A stretch of 25,073 nucleotides of DNA from Bacteroidales bacterium UBA6431 (GTDB lineage Bacteria > Bacteroidota > Bacteroidia > Bacteroidales > UBA932): the NCBI GenBank assembly GCA_002439095.1, contig DJOT01000026.1, forward strand, positions 1 to 25,073, in the 5' to 3' direction. Below the pieces are notes generated by a model that was not told the origin of the DNA, did no database searches, and worked only from the letters and a program-made list of their open reading frames with translations. The position numbers and the translations under genes are program-made. Below are positions 1-7,572 of this stretch, in pieces (positions within the stretch are counted from its first letter, which is position 1; every line of letters begins with the position of its first letter).

Positions 1-412
1 CACTTCTTTACGGGGCATATCCCCGAAACCCCTGCGCTTGCTCCGCAAGTGCGGGCATTCCAACCCCAGTCAGCTGTCGCTGACAGCCCCTTTCAGGGGC
101 ACGCCGGCTCGGCGATGCCATCGCCGGGCGTCTTCGCTGCTCATTCGCTTCGCAAATTCGCTGACGCTCCGCCGCGCCGCTGACGCGGCCCTCTGGAAGT
201 CGCTTTCCGACTTTGCCTGTGTTGGGCGCAGTTTGTCCGGAGAAACGCCCTTTGGCCGGACAAAAGGCCGACGCTCATGACATGCTCATCTAAGTTGTGC
301 GAGCGGTGGCGGATAAGTGCCTGATACTGAGGCGCAAAGCGATATGGCCTATGTCCATATTTGAGGAGGTGGAACATTTAAAGTGCTTATTGATAGCGTT
401 TTATATGTCACA
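1..412. other. Hairpin-rich non-coding segment, no supported gene
   Basis: No convincing gene was found here. Short open frames exist on both strands (38-280 plus, 141-377 minus), but they overlap each other, are rich in Arg/Ser, and match no family I know. Positions 11-264 hold a run of short inverted repeats: 11-25, 34-52, 73-87, 86-100, 111-125, 171-189, 197-213 and 232-264. The last has 9-bp arms, TTTGTCCGG and CCGGACAAA. Their density suggests structured RNA or DNA, or the remnant of a mobile or transfer region. Function is unknown. Confidence 0.5.
232..264. repeat. 9-bp inverted repeat with 15-base loop
   Basis: TTTGTCCGG (232-240) and CCGGACAAA (256-264) are perfect reverse complements around a 15-base spacer. 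It is the longest of the hairpins in the left-hand non-coding segment. No T-run follows, so it is not an obvious intrinsic terminator. Confidence 0.6.
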
Positions 413-452
413 GCCCCGGGGCGCACGGGACAGGCCCTAAGCGCACCGGGGC
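413..452. terminator. Strong GC hairpin beyond the outer-membrane protein gene; possible terminator
   Basis: GCCCCGGGGCGC (413-424) pairs with GCGCACCGGGGC (441-452) over 12 positions with one mismatch, and the loop contains further GGG/CCC pairing. It lies 21 bases past the stop codon of the minus-strand barrel gene, where a terminator is expected. A T-run (about 457-461) exists only on the plus-strand side, so for the minus-strand operon this would be a hairpin without a U-tract. Confidence 0.45.
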
Positions 453-473
453 GTGAATTTTTGCAGGGAAGCC

Positions 474-1241
474 TTAGAACTTGAATCCGATCTTGATGGT
501 CGGTGAGGCGAACCCGCTGAAGTCGTGGCAGTCGGCGCTGTAGGCCGCGAGCCCTTCTTGAGGGCGGATTGTCGTCACGCTGTACCCGTATTGGAACGGA
601 TTGAATTCGATGCCGAGGAACATTCCAGGGAGGAAGTAATAGTCGGCGCCGGCGTTGAGCATGCCTCTGATGGTGTAGCGTTCTCCGAGGGATTTGCCCA
701 GAGATTCGACCTCATCGTAGAGAATCTGGTTGAGTCCGTGGGCGAATCCGGCGTGGATGCCTGCGTGGAATCTCAGGTTCTTCAGTGACGGATGAGCGAA
801 GTACCTGTCCGCGCCGAGGACTACGCTGTATCTGAGGGTTGAGGCCTCTCCCACTGCTCTGTAGGCCGGGATTGACCCGTCTCCTGGCTCGGAACTTTCA
901 TCAAATGTCCCGGGTCTTTCGCTGTATCCAGGATTGTAGGTGTAACCGATCCCTCCGCCGAAGCGCAGTGCCCAGTTGTCGGAGAAGAACCAGCTGCCCT
1001 CCAATCCTGCATTGAGTCTGCTGTCGAGCCAACTTGCGGATGTTGCGCTGAGTTCATAGCTCGGGGCCGAGGTGTCCGTCGCGGCATTCTTGCCGACGAA
1101 GCTGTCGTAGCCCACTGTCGCGCTGACGAGAATGTCGCCCTTGACAGGGCAGTAATCCGCCTGTGCGCAATGATGCTTCTGGGCTGCGGCTGACAGGCTC
1201 AATGAGAGGATACAGGATATTGCTGTAAGTCTCTTGATCAT
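474..1241 (-). CDS. Small outer-membrane beta-barrel protein (hypothetical)
   Basis: A 255-residue secreted protein of unknown specific function. It begins with a signal peptide (residues 1-21, MIKRL followed by a hydrophobic stretch to SAAAQ). The rest has alternating Tyr/Phe/Gly-rich strands (for example WALRFGGGIGYTYNPGY, LGIEFNPFQYGYSV) and ends in IKIGFKF, a terminal Phe typical of barrel proteins recognised by BAM. The length suits an 8-10 strand barrel. I chose the ATG at 1241 because the frame upstream (to 1322) would overlap the preceding gene and hide the signal peptide. It starts 25 bases after the stop of the coiled-coil lipoprotein gene on the same strand, so the two are probably co-transcribed and may work together at the outer membrane. 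The family was not identified. Confidence 0.75.
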   Translation of the reverse strand: MIKRLTAISCILSLSLSAAAQKHHCAQADYCPVKGDILVSATVGYDSFVGKNAATDTSAPSYELSATSASWLDSRLNAGLEGSWFFSDNWALRFGGGIGYTYNPGYSERPGTFDESSEPGDGSIPAYRAVGEASTLRYSVVLGADRYFAHPSLKNLRFHAGIHAGFAHGLNQILYDEVESLGKSLGERYTIRGMLNAGADYYFLPGMFLGIEFNPFQYGYSVTTIRPQEGLAAYSADCHDFSGFASPTIKIGFKF

Positions 1242-1266
1242 AATTTCGGAAGGAATTAAGTTACGG

Positions 1267-3261
1267 CTATTCCGCGAGGGCGGCGTCAAGGGCTGCCTTG
1301 GCGTTGTCCACCATTGTCTCAAGCAACTTGATTCTGGCCTCTATGTCGGCGATCCTCTTCTCGATGAGCTTTATGCTCTCCTCCTTGTTGCCGGCGGCGT
1401 TCTTGGCGTCCTCGATGTACTGGGTGTATCTTGCAATGTCCGCTTCGGCATCGGCGATGGACTGCTCGTAGCTTGCGTAGTCAGCATAGTTCCAGAGGTT
1501 CAGCAGAGCCCTGTATTCCTCGGCGAGGATGTTGAGATCTTCTTGTGCCTTGTCGTACGCGGCCTTTGCCTTGTCACGTGCTTCGGCGAGGGAAAGCATC
1601 TCCTTTACGAAGGCTTCCTGCTCTGCAAGGGCCTCGGAGACGGCTGTGTCGAAGTTGTCCAGGGTTTCCTGCATCTTGGCGATGAGCGCCGTGTAGTAAT
1701 CGATGCTGTCCTTGGTCTGGATCACGAAGTTCTCGAACTGGACTTTACTGGTCTGGGCCGCCTCGTAGTCGCTCACGGCAGTCGTGTAGGCGTTTTCGGC
1801 CTCCTCGTACTTGGTCCATGCTCCGGCTTCGGCCTGCTCTGCCTTGGCATCGGCTTCTCTTGCCTTGCCGAGGGCTGTTGCCGCATCGGCGGCTGCCTTT
1901 TTGGCTGCATCGAGGGCTTTCAGGAGTTCGGCCTTCTTGGCAGCGTCTTCCTCCGCATTGTAGGCTTCCTGTGCCTTGGCCTCTGCCTCTACGGCGTCAT
2001 CGTAGGCCTTCTGTGCCGCGTCCAGAGCCTCATGAGCCTTCTCGTGTGCGGCAATGGCATCGAGATGCGCCTGTTTGGCGTCGGCTCTGGCTTTCTCGGC
2101 ATCTGCCATAGCGTCCTTTTTTGCTGTGAGATCCTTCGCTGCCTTTTCAAGCAGGTCCTGGAAGTATGCGTACTGCGCGTACAGCGTTCCGTCGTGCTTC
2201 ATGGTGTCCCCTTCCTTGCCGAGAAAGGACTGGTAGTCGCGGATGTCATTCTCTATCTTGTTCTTGGCATTTTCAATCAGGGCACTGTTGACCTTCGGGA
2301 CCATGAAGATTACGGGTTCGCTCAGACCGTTGATGTATGTGAGTGTAGCGTCATCGTCCGGCTCGATGCGGTTGACGACTCTGAGGTCGATCAGGCTGCT
2401 GAGGATAGGAATCCGTACTGTGATGCCGTCATGGGTGTACCGGTATTGCGCCTTGTCTGCTTCGTTGTACTTGGAGCTCAGGGTTTCTTCGCTTTCGTCG
2501 TATGTCTTCTTTTCGTTTTCGGCGATCTTGTCCCTGAGGGCATCGACTTCCTCCCACTTGGCATCAATCAGCGGTTCGAGGGTCGCCAGATCAGGCACGT
2601 GCTCTTTGTGGGCTTTGAGAGTCTCGATGAAGGCTTTCTTTCCGGCAATCATGCGGTTGTACTCGACCTCGGTCTGTGATGCCGAGGCCTGGAGTGAAAC
2701 CAGTTCGCTCTCCGCCTGGAGTTTGCGTGTCTGCTCGTTGAGAAGAAGAGTCCTTTCTGAAGAGAGCTCGGATACAAGGGAACTGTATTCGGAGAACAGT
2801 TTCTTTATGCGTTCATCAGCAAGGTCGGCAATTTCCTGCTCGATTTTCTTGATGCTCAGCCTGTAAGCTGCAATTTGCGCTTCGGCTTCAGCCTTGACGC
2901 GTTCGATTTCGATAAGAATCTTCTGCTTCTCGAGTTCGAACCTCTCCTGGTCCTGCTTCATCTTCTCGCGGATGGCTTCGGCTTCGGCGCCGGTCTTGTC
3001 CGCAAGAGCCTTCTGGTACTCCGCCATGGCTTTTTGGTATTCAGCTTGAGCTTTTTGATACTCGGCCTGGGCTGCCTTGAGTGCCGCTTCGGCATTTGCT
3101 GTGGTTTTGGCTGCCTCCGCCTGGGCCTTGTTGAGTTCGGCGATGCTCAGAAGTTCGGCTGCCTTGGCCTGCCGCACTGCGGTCACCGATGATGATTCTT
3201 GATCGTTCACACAGGAAATCGCGCCGAGCGCGACTGCCAGATAACATAGGATTTTTTTCAT
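1267..3261 (-). CDS. Long Ala/Glu/Lys-rich coiled-coil lipoprotein (hypothetical)
   Basis: A 664-residue protein of unknown function. Residues 1-17 look like a lipoprotein signal (MKKILCYLAVALGAISC) with Cys17 as the likely lipidated residue. AIS before the Cys is an acceptable but imperfect lipobox, and acidic residues soon after it could favour surface display. Residues 25-220 form a predicted long coiled coil that includes three consecutive heptads (AQAEYQK, AQAEYQK, AMAEYQK at 64-84). Residues about 255-320 look globular (KAQYRYTHDGITVRIPILSS onward), and a second coiled coil runs from about 340 to the end. It may be a spacer or scaffold reaching from the outer membrane. It precedes a beta-barrel gene by 25 bases. 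The large open frame on the opposite strand is a by-product of its biased composition. Confidence 0.75.
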   Translation of the reverse strand: MKKILCYLAVALGAISCVNDQESSSVTAVRQAKAAELLSIAELNKAQAEAAKTTANAEAALKAAQAEYQKAQAEYQKAMAEYQKALADKTGAEAEAIREKMKQDQERFELEKQKILIEIERVKAEAEAQIAAYRLSIKKIEQEIADLADERIKKLFSEYSSLVSELSSERTLLLNEQTRKLQAESELVSLQASASQTEVEYNRMIAGKKAFIETLKAHKEHVPDLATLEPLIDAKWEEVDALRDKIAENEKKTYDESEETLSSKYNEADKAQYRYTHDGITVRIPILSSLIDLRVVNRIEPDDDATLTYINGLSEPVIFMVPKVNSALIENAKNKIENDIRDYQSFLGKEGDTMKHDGTLYAQYAYFQDLLEKAAKDLTAKKDAMADAEKARADAKQAHLDAIAAHEKAHEALDAAQKAYDDAVEAEAKAQEAYNAEEDAAKKAELLKALDAAKKAAADAATALGKAREADAKAEQAEAGAWTKYEEAENAYTTAVSDYEAAQTSKVQFENFVIQTKDSIDYYTALIAKMQETLDNFDTAVSEALAEQEAFVKEMLSLAEARDKAKAAYDKAQEDLNILAEEYRALLNLWNYADYASYEQSIADAEADIARYTQYIEDAKNAAGNKEESIKLIEKRIADIEARIKLLETMVDNAKAALDAALAE

Positions 3262-3334
3262 AAATAAATAGGTTGTTAGAGGTTTACCTTTGCAAGTAAG
3301 GTAAAATAAATCACTTATCCAAATTCAAATGGCG

Positions 3335-3366
3335 TTGTCATTTTTTCGTAACGAAAAAAATGACAA
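3335..3366. repeat. 32-bp near-perfect inverted repeat (candidate operator)
   Basis: Left arm TTGTCATTTTTTCGT (3335-3349) and right arm 3351-3366 are reverse complements except for one extra A in the right arm. The repeat sits in the divergent intergenic region and covers the place where the -33 element of the plus-strand promoter (-7 box at 3383) should lie. An operator for the ATPase gene is plausible; a hairpin is the alternative. Confidence 0.65.
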
Positions 3367-3382
3367 TGTGCGTGAAGTTCAT

Positions 3383-3390
3383 TAACTTTG
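3383..3390 (+). promoter_or_regulatory. Bacteroidota -7 box TAACTTTG
   Basis: TAACTTTG fits the TAnnTTTG consensus and lies 19 bases before the ATG at 3410, giving a very short leader. No clear TTTG -33 element is visible; that position is occupied by the inverted repeat at 3335-3366. A second match, TACCTTTG at 3285-3292, is further upstream. Confidence 0.6.
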
Positions 3391-3409
3391 CAGAAAACGT
3401 TCAATCGTC

Positions 3410-4543
3410 ATGAAGAACCCGTTTGTAACTTCAGGATATGCCGGATCAGAATATTTCTGTGACAGAGTTCAAGAAACCGCTGACTTGAGGAGTTTACTGT
3501 CCAATGAGCATAATGTCGCCCTGATTTCTCCGCGAAGACTCGGCAAGACGGAGCTCATCAGCCATGTGTTTGACTGTGATGAGTTCAGAGATGCATATTA
3601 CTGTTTCCTTGTGGATGTCTATGCGACAAAATCATTGAGCGACTTTGTCAATCTGCTCGGGAAGGCGGTCCTTGACACATTGAAGCCAAGGGGGAAGGCT
3701 GTATGGGAGAAATTCGTGGGTGCATTGGTTTCAGTCCGCCCGGAGATCACCTTCGATATGAACGGGCTTCCGTCCTGGAGTATCGGCCTTGGCGAGATAA
3801 GGAATCCTGCGGCGACACTGGATGAGATATTCTCGTACCTTCAGTCTGCTGACCGCCCCTGCATTGTTGCCATTGATGAGTTTCAGCAGATCACAAAATA
3901 TGAGGACACTACGGTTGAGGCAACAATCAGGACCTATGTGCAAAGGACGACGAATGCGCATTTTATTTTTTCCGGAAGCCAGCGGCATCTGATGGACGGT
4001 ATGTTCACATCCCCGTCGAGGCCGTTTTACCAGAGTGTCATGATAATGAACCTGAGACCTTTGCCGCTCGGGAAATACTCTGAATTTGCAGTGGAAAAAT
4101 TTGCGGAAAACGGAAAGTCAATTGATCCGGAGGTGGTTGCCGTGCTGTATGAACGCTTTGATGCGGTGACCAGTTATATCCATCGCACTTTGAATGTTCT
4201 TTTTTCCCGTACAGAAAAAGGTGGAAGATGCAATGTCGGCATGATTGAAGAGGCGGTGGATTTCATAGTGAGACTGTCGTCGGATACATACGAGTCCCTG
4301 CTGTATCAGATGCCTGTGAAGCAGCGTGATGTCTTCCTTGCGATAGCATCGGAAAGGAGTGCGCGCGAGGTGACAGGAAGCAATTTTATAAGAAAGTATG
4401 GCCTCGTCTCTCCAAGCAGTGTCGCCTCCGCAGTTAAGTCCCTTCTTGACAAGGATTTCATTACCAATGAAATGGGGACATATTCCGTCTATGACAAATT
4501 TTTCCTTCTCTGGCTGAGCCGTCAGGGTCTTACCACTGCATGA
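3410..4543 (+). CDS. AAA-type ATPase with C-terminal winged-helix-like region
   Basis: A 377-residue predicted cytoplasmic ATPase of the archaeal-ATPase-like/STAND-related family common in Bacteroidota. The Walker A motif is SPRRLGKT (residues 40-47), a known variant of GxxxxGKT. Walker B is IVAIDEF (152-158). FSGSQRHLM (187-195) fits the sensor-1 position and following loop of this family. Residues about 290-370 look like a winged-helix module with a split-gene-like tail (LVSPSSVASAVKSLLDKDFI). Members often have no assigned role; some are linked to mobile or toxin-like genes. Base composition looks lower in GC than the following genes, which could mean transfer. The stop codon overlaps the start of the transporter gene (ATGA at 4540), so the two are translationally coupled. 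Confidence 0.85.
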   Translation: MKNPFVTSGYAGSEYFCDRVQETADLRSLLSNEHNVALISPRRLGKTELISHVFDCDEFRDAYYCFLVDVYATKSLSDFVNLLGKAVLDTLKPRGKAVWEKFVGALVSVRPEITFDMNGLPSWSIGLGEIRNPAATLDEIFSYLQSADRPCIVAIDEFQQITKYEDTTVEATIRTYVQRTTNAHFIFSGSQRHLMDGMFTSPSRPFYQSVMIMNLRPLPLGKYSEFAVEKFAENGKSIDPEVVAVLYERFDAVTSYIHRTLNVLFSRTEKGGRCNVGMIEEAVDFIVRLSSDTYESLLYQMPVKQRDVFLAIASERSAREVTGSNFIRKYGLVSPSSVASAVKSLLDKDFITNEMGTYSVYDKFFLLWLSRQGLTTA

Positions 4544-5475
4544 CAACTTCTTCCCGACGCCGCAAAGGCCACGTCTCATTGCTTCTGTGCAACACAATAT
4601 GGGGCGCGGCCGTCCCGGTGTCCAAATTCATATTGGCGGGCGGTATCATTTCATCTAAGGTGCTTGCGGACATTCGCATACTGTCCGGGACGATTCTTTT
4701 CTGGCTCGCTTCGTCTGTGCTGAAGTCTGAAAGGGAGGAGCGCGTGGAGAAAGGGGATTATTTCAAACTTTTCCAGGCGGCGTTCTTCTCGACCGCGCTG
4801 GTGCAGCTGTTTTATATGAAAGGCATTTCCCTCTCTTCGCCTGCCGAGGCGGCGATCTGCATGGCCACGCTCCCTATCTGGACTGTTATCATGTCGGCGC
4901 TCCATCTCCGTGAAAGGGTGGATGCGCGCAAGGTCGGGGGTATCATTATAGGGATGTCGGGCACTCTGCTCCTTGCGCTTTACGGACGCACTTTCACTTC
5001 GGGAGGCTCGCTTTCCGGCATCGCCTGCTGCCTGCTCTCGCAGATTTCGTATGGGATCTATCTTGTTTTCTTTCAAGATATCATCAAGAAATACTCTCCA
5101 ATCACTCTGATGAAGTGGAAATATCTCTTCGGTCTGGTGATGCTTCTTCCTTTCTCGATCCGGGAGGTGCTCCTCACGCAGTGGGCGCTGCTCTCACCGA
5201 GGGTGTGGCTTGCAATAGGCTTTGTCATAATCTTCTCGACTTTCATCAGTTATTTCCTCGTCCCTTTCGGGCAGAAATATCTCCAGCCCACGACCGTGGC
5301 GATGTACAACAACCTCCAGCCCGTGGCCGCTTCGCTCATAGCCGTCGCCGCTTCCCAGGAAAGTCCCAGCATTGTCAAGGCCGCAGCCATGCTGCTCGTC
5401 TTCCTCGGTGTCTTTCTTGTCTCGCGGCGTGGTGGCAATCAGGGACGCAACTTATTTTCCTCAAAAAATGCGTAA
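4540..5475 (+). CDS. EamA-family (DMT superfamily) transporter
   Basis: A 311-residue inner-membrane protein with about ten hydrophobic segments arranged as two EamA repeats, the usual length and design of drug/metabolite transporters. The first repeat begins with LLLCNTIWGAAVPVSKFIL (about 14-32), the typical N-terminal helix. The second begins near LSGIACCLLSQISYGIYLVF (about 158-177). The end of repeat 2 carries the usual YNNLQPVAASLIA motif (about 265-277). The substrate cannot be told from sequence; family members export amino acids, nucleotides or other small metabolites. Its start codon overlaps the stop of the ATPase gene. Its stop codon (TAA, 5473-5475) lies inside the -7 box for the suf genes. 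Confidence 0.85.
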   Translation: MTTSSRRRKGHVSLLLCNTIWGAAVPVSKFILAGGIISSKVLADIRILSGTILFWLASSVLKSEREERVEKGDYFKLFQAAFFSTALVQLFYMKGISLSSPAEAAICMATLPIWTVIMSALHLRERVDARKVGGIIIGMSGTLLLALYGRTFTSGGSLSGIACCLLSQISYGIYLVFFQDIIKKYSPITLMKWKYLFGLVMLLPFSIREVLLTQWALLSPRVWLAIGFVIIFSTFISYFLVPFGQKYLQPTTVAMYNNLQPVAASLIAVAASQESPSIVKAAAMLLVFLGVFLVSRRGGNQGRNLFSSKNA

Positions 5476-5480
5476 ATTTG
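5473..5480 (+). promoter_or_regulatory. suf operon -7 box TAAATTTG, nearly leaderless
   Basis: TAAATTTG is a perfect TAnnTTTG match. Its first three bases are the stop codon of the transporter gene. Transcription would start about 7 bases later, only a few bases before the sufB ATG at 5491. The alternative TTG start at 5485 would lie at or before the predicted transcript start, which supports the ATG. The -33 element is weak. Confidence 0.6.
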
Positions 5481-5490
5481 CCTTTTGTAT

Positions 5491-6939
5491 ATGGATGATA
5501 TTCTAAAAGATTTCACGCAGAGGGAGTATGAGGGCGGCTTCGTCACCGAGGTCGAGCAGGAATATGTGCCGAAAGGGCTCAGTGAAGACATCATCCGTCT
5601 CATCTCCTCAAAGAAGGACGAGCCGCAGTGGCTGCTGGACTTCAGGCTTGACGCCTACCGTCGCTGGCTCGGGATGACGCCTCCGACGTGGGGGCATCTC
5701 CGGCTTCCGAAAATTGATTTTCAAGATATAATATATTGGGCTGCACCGAAAAAGGACGAAGAGCGTCCGACAGAGATAGACCCGGCACTGTTGGAGACTT
5801 TCGACAAGCTTGGTATCCCTCTTCACGAGCGGGAGGCTCTCGCGGGTGTCAAGCCGCGCTCCGAGGTGGCCGTGGATGCGGTGTTCGACTCGGTCAGCGT
5901 CAAGACGACTTTCCGCAAGACCTTGTCCGATAAAGGCATTATCTTCTGCTCTTTCTCCGAGGCGGTGAGGGAATATCCGGATCTGGTGCGCAAGTACTTG
6001 GCGACGGTGGTTCCGCCGGGCGACAACTTCTACGCCGCTCTCAACTCGGCAGTGTTCTCCGATGGATCTTTCTGCTACATCCCCAAGGGAGTCAAGTGCC
6101 CGATGGAACTCTCCAGCTACTTCCGGATCAACGCCCTGGGCACCGGCCAGTTCGAGCGGACGCTCATCATCGCCGACGAGGGCTCGCAGCTCAGCTACAT
6201 GGAGGGCTGCACCGCCCCGATGCGTGACGAGCATCAGTTGCACGCCGCAGTGGTGGAGATCATCGTGGAGAAAGACGCCGATGTCAAATACAGCACCGTG
6301 CAGAACTGGTATCCCGGGGATGCCGAAGGCAAGGGAGGTATCCTCAACCTCGTGACAAAGAGGGGAATATGCCGGGGAAGCGGGTCGCATTTGAGCTGGA
6401 CGCAGGTAGAGACAGGGTCAGCAGTGACCTGGAAATACCCGAGCACCATCCTCAAGGGGGACAATTCCTCATCGGAGTTCTACAGCGTGGCGATGACCAA
6501 CCACTTCCAGCAGGCCGATACGGGCACGAAGATGATACACCTCGGGCGCAACACCCGCAGCCGCATCGTCTCCAAAGGCATCTCAGCCGGCCGCAGCGAA
6601 AACAGCTACCGCGGCCTTGTGCACATAGCTCCCGGGGCCTCCAATTCCAGGAACTACTCCCAGTGCGACTCCCTGCTCATAGGCAGTTCGTGCGGAGCGC
6701 ACACCTTCCCGGTGATACGCAACCAGAACCCTACCTCAACCGTGGAGCACGAAGCCACTACTTCCAAAATCAGTGACGACCAGCTGTTCTACTGCACCCA
6801 GAGGGGAATAAGCCCGGAGGATGCGGTGGGCCTCATAGTTGGCGGCTATGCCAAGGAGGTCCTATCCCGGCTGCCAATGGAGTTTGCCGTCGAGGCCCAG
6901 AAACTCCTCTCTGTTTCACTTGAAGGAGCTATAGGATAG
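5491..6939 (+). CDS. sufB: Fe-S cluster assembly scaffold SufB
   Basis: SufB forms the SufBC2D scaffold on which iron-sulfur clusters are built in the cytoplasm. This 482-residue protein is of normal length and has the family's signatures: GDNFYAALNSAVFSDGSFCYIPKG (about 177-200, beginning the beta-helix core), the MEGCTAPMRDEHQLHAAVVE block (about 237-256), and the C-terminal GSSCGAHT with Cys401, which corresponds to the cluster-forming Cys405 of the E. coli protein. EHEATTSKISDDQLFY follows, with Glu419 and Glu421. I chose the ATG at 5491 rather than an in-frame TTG at 5485 because of the promoter position. Only one base separates it from the transporter gene pnuC that follows, so it heads an operon that continues to sufC and sufD. 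Confidence 0.97.
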   Translation: MDDILKDFTQREYEGGFVTEVEQEYVPKGLSEDIIRLISSKKDEPQWLLDFRLDAYRRWLGMTPPTWGHLRLPKIDFQDIIYWAAPKKDEERPTEIDPALLETFDKLGIPLHEREALAGVKPRSEVAVDAVFDSVSVKTTFRKTLSDKGIIFCSFSEAVREYPDLVRKYLATVVPPGDNFYAALNSAVFSDGSFCYIPKGVKCPMELSSYFRINALGTGQFERTLIIADEGSQLSYMEGCTAPMRDEHQLHAAVVEIIVEKDADVKYSTVQNWYPGDAEGKGGILNLVTKRGICRGSGSHLSWTQVETGSAVTWKYPSTILKGDNSSSEFYSVAMTNHFQQADTGTKMIHLGRNTRSRIVSKGISAGRSENSYRGLVHIAPGASNSRNYSQCDSLLIGSSCGAHTFPVIRNQNPTSTVEHEATTSKISDDQLFYCTQRGISPEDAVGLIVGGYAKEVLSRLPMEFAVEAQKLLSVSLEGAIG

Positions 6940-6940
6940 T

Positions 6941-7558
6941 ATGGATTGGAACATGCTGATAGATTTGCTGACGTCACTTTTCGGCTTGACTTGTGTGTTT
7001 CTCGCCGGGCGCAACAGCAAGTACAACTTCTGGGTGGGATATGTCTACTCGGCCCTGCTTTTCCTGATGTTCTGGAACAAGAACCTCTACGCCAACCTGC
7101 TTCTTCAACCCATATCGTTAGGAATCAACATACTGGGCCACTACCGCTGGACTCATCCGAGAAGCGGCGAGCAGAGTGCCGAGGATGCGAAGTCCCTCAA
7201 GGTCAGCATGCTCAGCTGGCCTCAGCGCGCACTTGTGCTGGCCGGTGTCCTGGCGCTTGCCGGGGTGTGGGGATGGCTCATAAGCATGGTGGGGAACGTG
7301 ATTTTCCCCGGGAAAATCTCCACTGACCCGATCCCGTATCTGGATGCCTGCGTTACGGTGCTCATACTCACAGCGCAACTGCTGTCGGCCCTGAAGAAAT
7401 GGGACTGCTGGATAGCGTGGCTTCTTGTCAACATCTCCCAGATGGTTATGCACATCTCTGTGGGCCATGTTTTCATGCCGATAGTCTGCGGCCTGTACCT
7501 TGCAAACGGCATCTGGTCCCTCATATCCTGGTATCGGCTATACGAGCGGAAATCATAA
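6941..7558 (+). CDS. pnuC: PnuC-family vitamin transporter
   Basis: A 205-residue membrane protein with about six or seven hydrophobic helices, the normal size of PnuC permeases, which carry nicotinamide riboside or related vitamins by facilitated diffusion. Family features visible are GRNSKYNFWVGYVYSALLF (23-41), the NLYANLLLQPISLGINILGHYRW stretch, the LDACVTVLILTAQLLSALKKWDCW block (about 129-152) and the C-terminal LLVNISQMVMHISVG. Bacteroidota also have PnuC relatives for thiamine (PnuT) and other vitamins, so the substrate is uncertain. The gene symbol refers to the family. Its place is unusual: between sufB (1 base away) and sufC (14 bases), with no riboswitch visible. Co-transcription with the suf genes is very likely. 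Confidence 0.85.
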   Translation: MDWNMLIDLLTSLFGLTCVFLAGRNSKYNFWVGYVYSALLFLMFWNKNLYANLLLQPISLGINILGHYRWTHPRSGEQSAEDAKSLKVSMLSWPQRALVLAGVLALAGVWGWLISMVGNVIFPGKISTDPIPYLDACVTVLILTAQLLSALKKWDCWIAWLLVNISQMVMHISVGHVFMPIVCGLYLANGIWSLISWYRLYERKS

Positions 7559-7572
7559 AAACAAAATAAGAT

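Noticed and set aside
38..377. Two small overlapping open frames in the left-hand segment (plus and minus)
   Set aside because: They overlap on opposite strands, are Arg/Ser-rich, and the sequence is a run of hairpins. I could not support either as a gene, although one may be a remnant from a mobile region.
1234..2679. A 481-codon open frame on the plus strand opposite the coiled-coil lipoprotein
   Set aside because: Its sequence is dominated by Leu/Val/Gly/Cys with no domain, and it mirrors the Ala/Glu/Lys-rich gene on the other strand, whose codon bias removes stops from the antisense frame.
5608..6390. A 260-codon open frame antisense to sufB
   Set aside because: sufB is unmistakable here; the antisense product has no recognisable domain.
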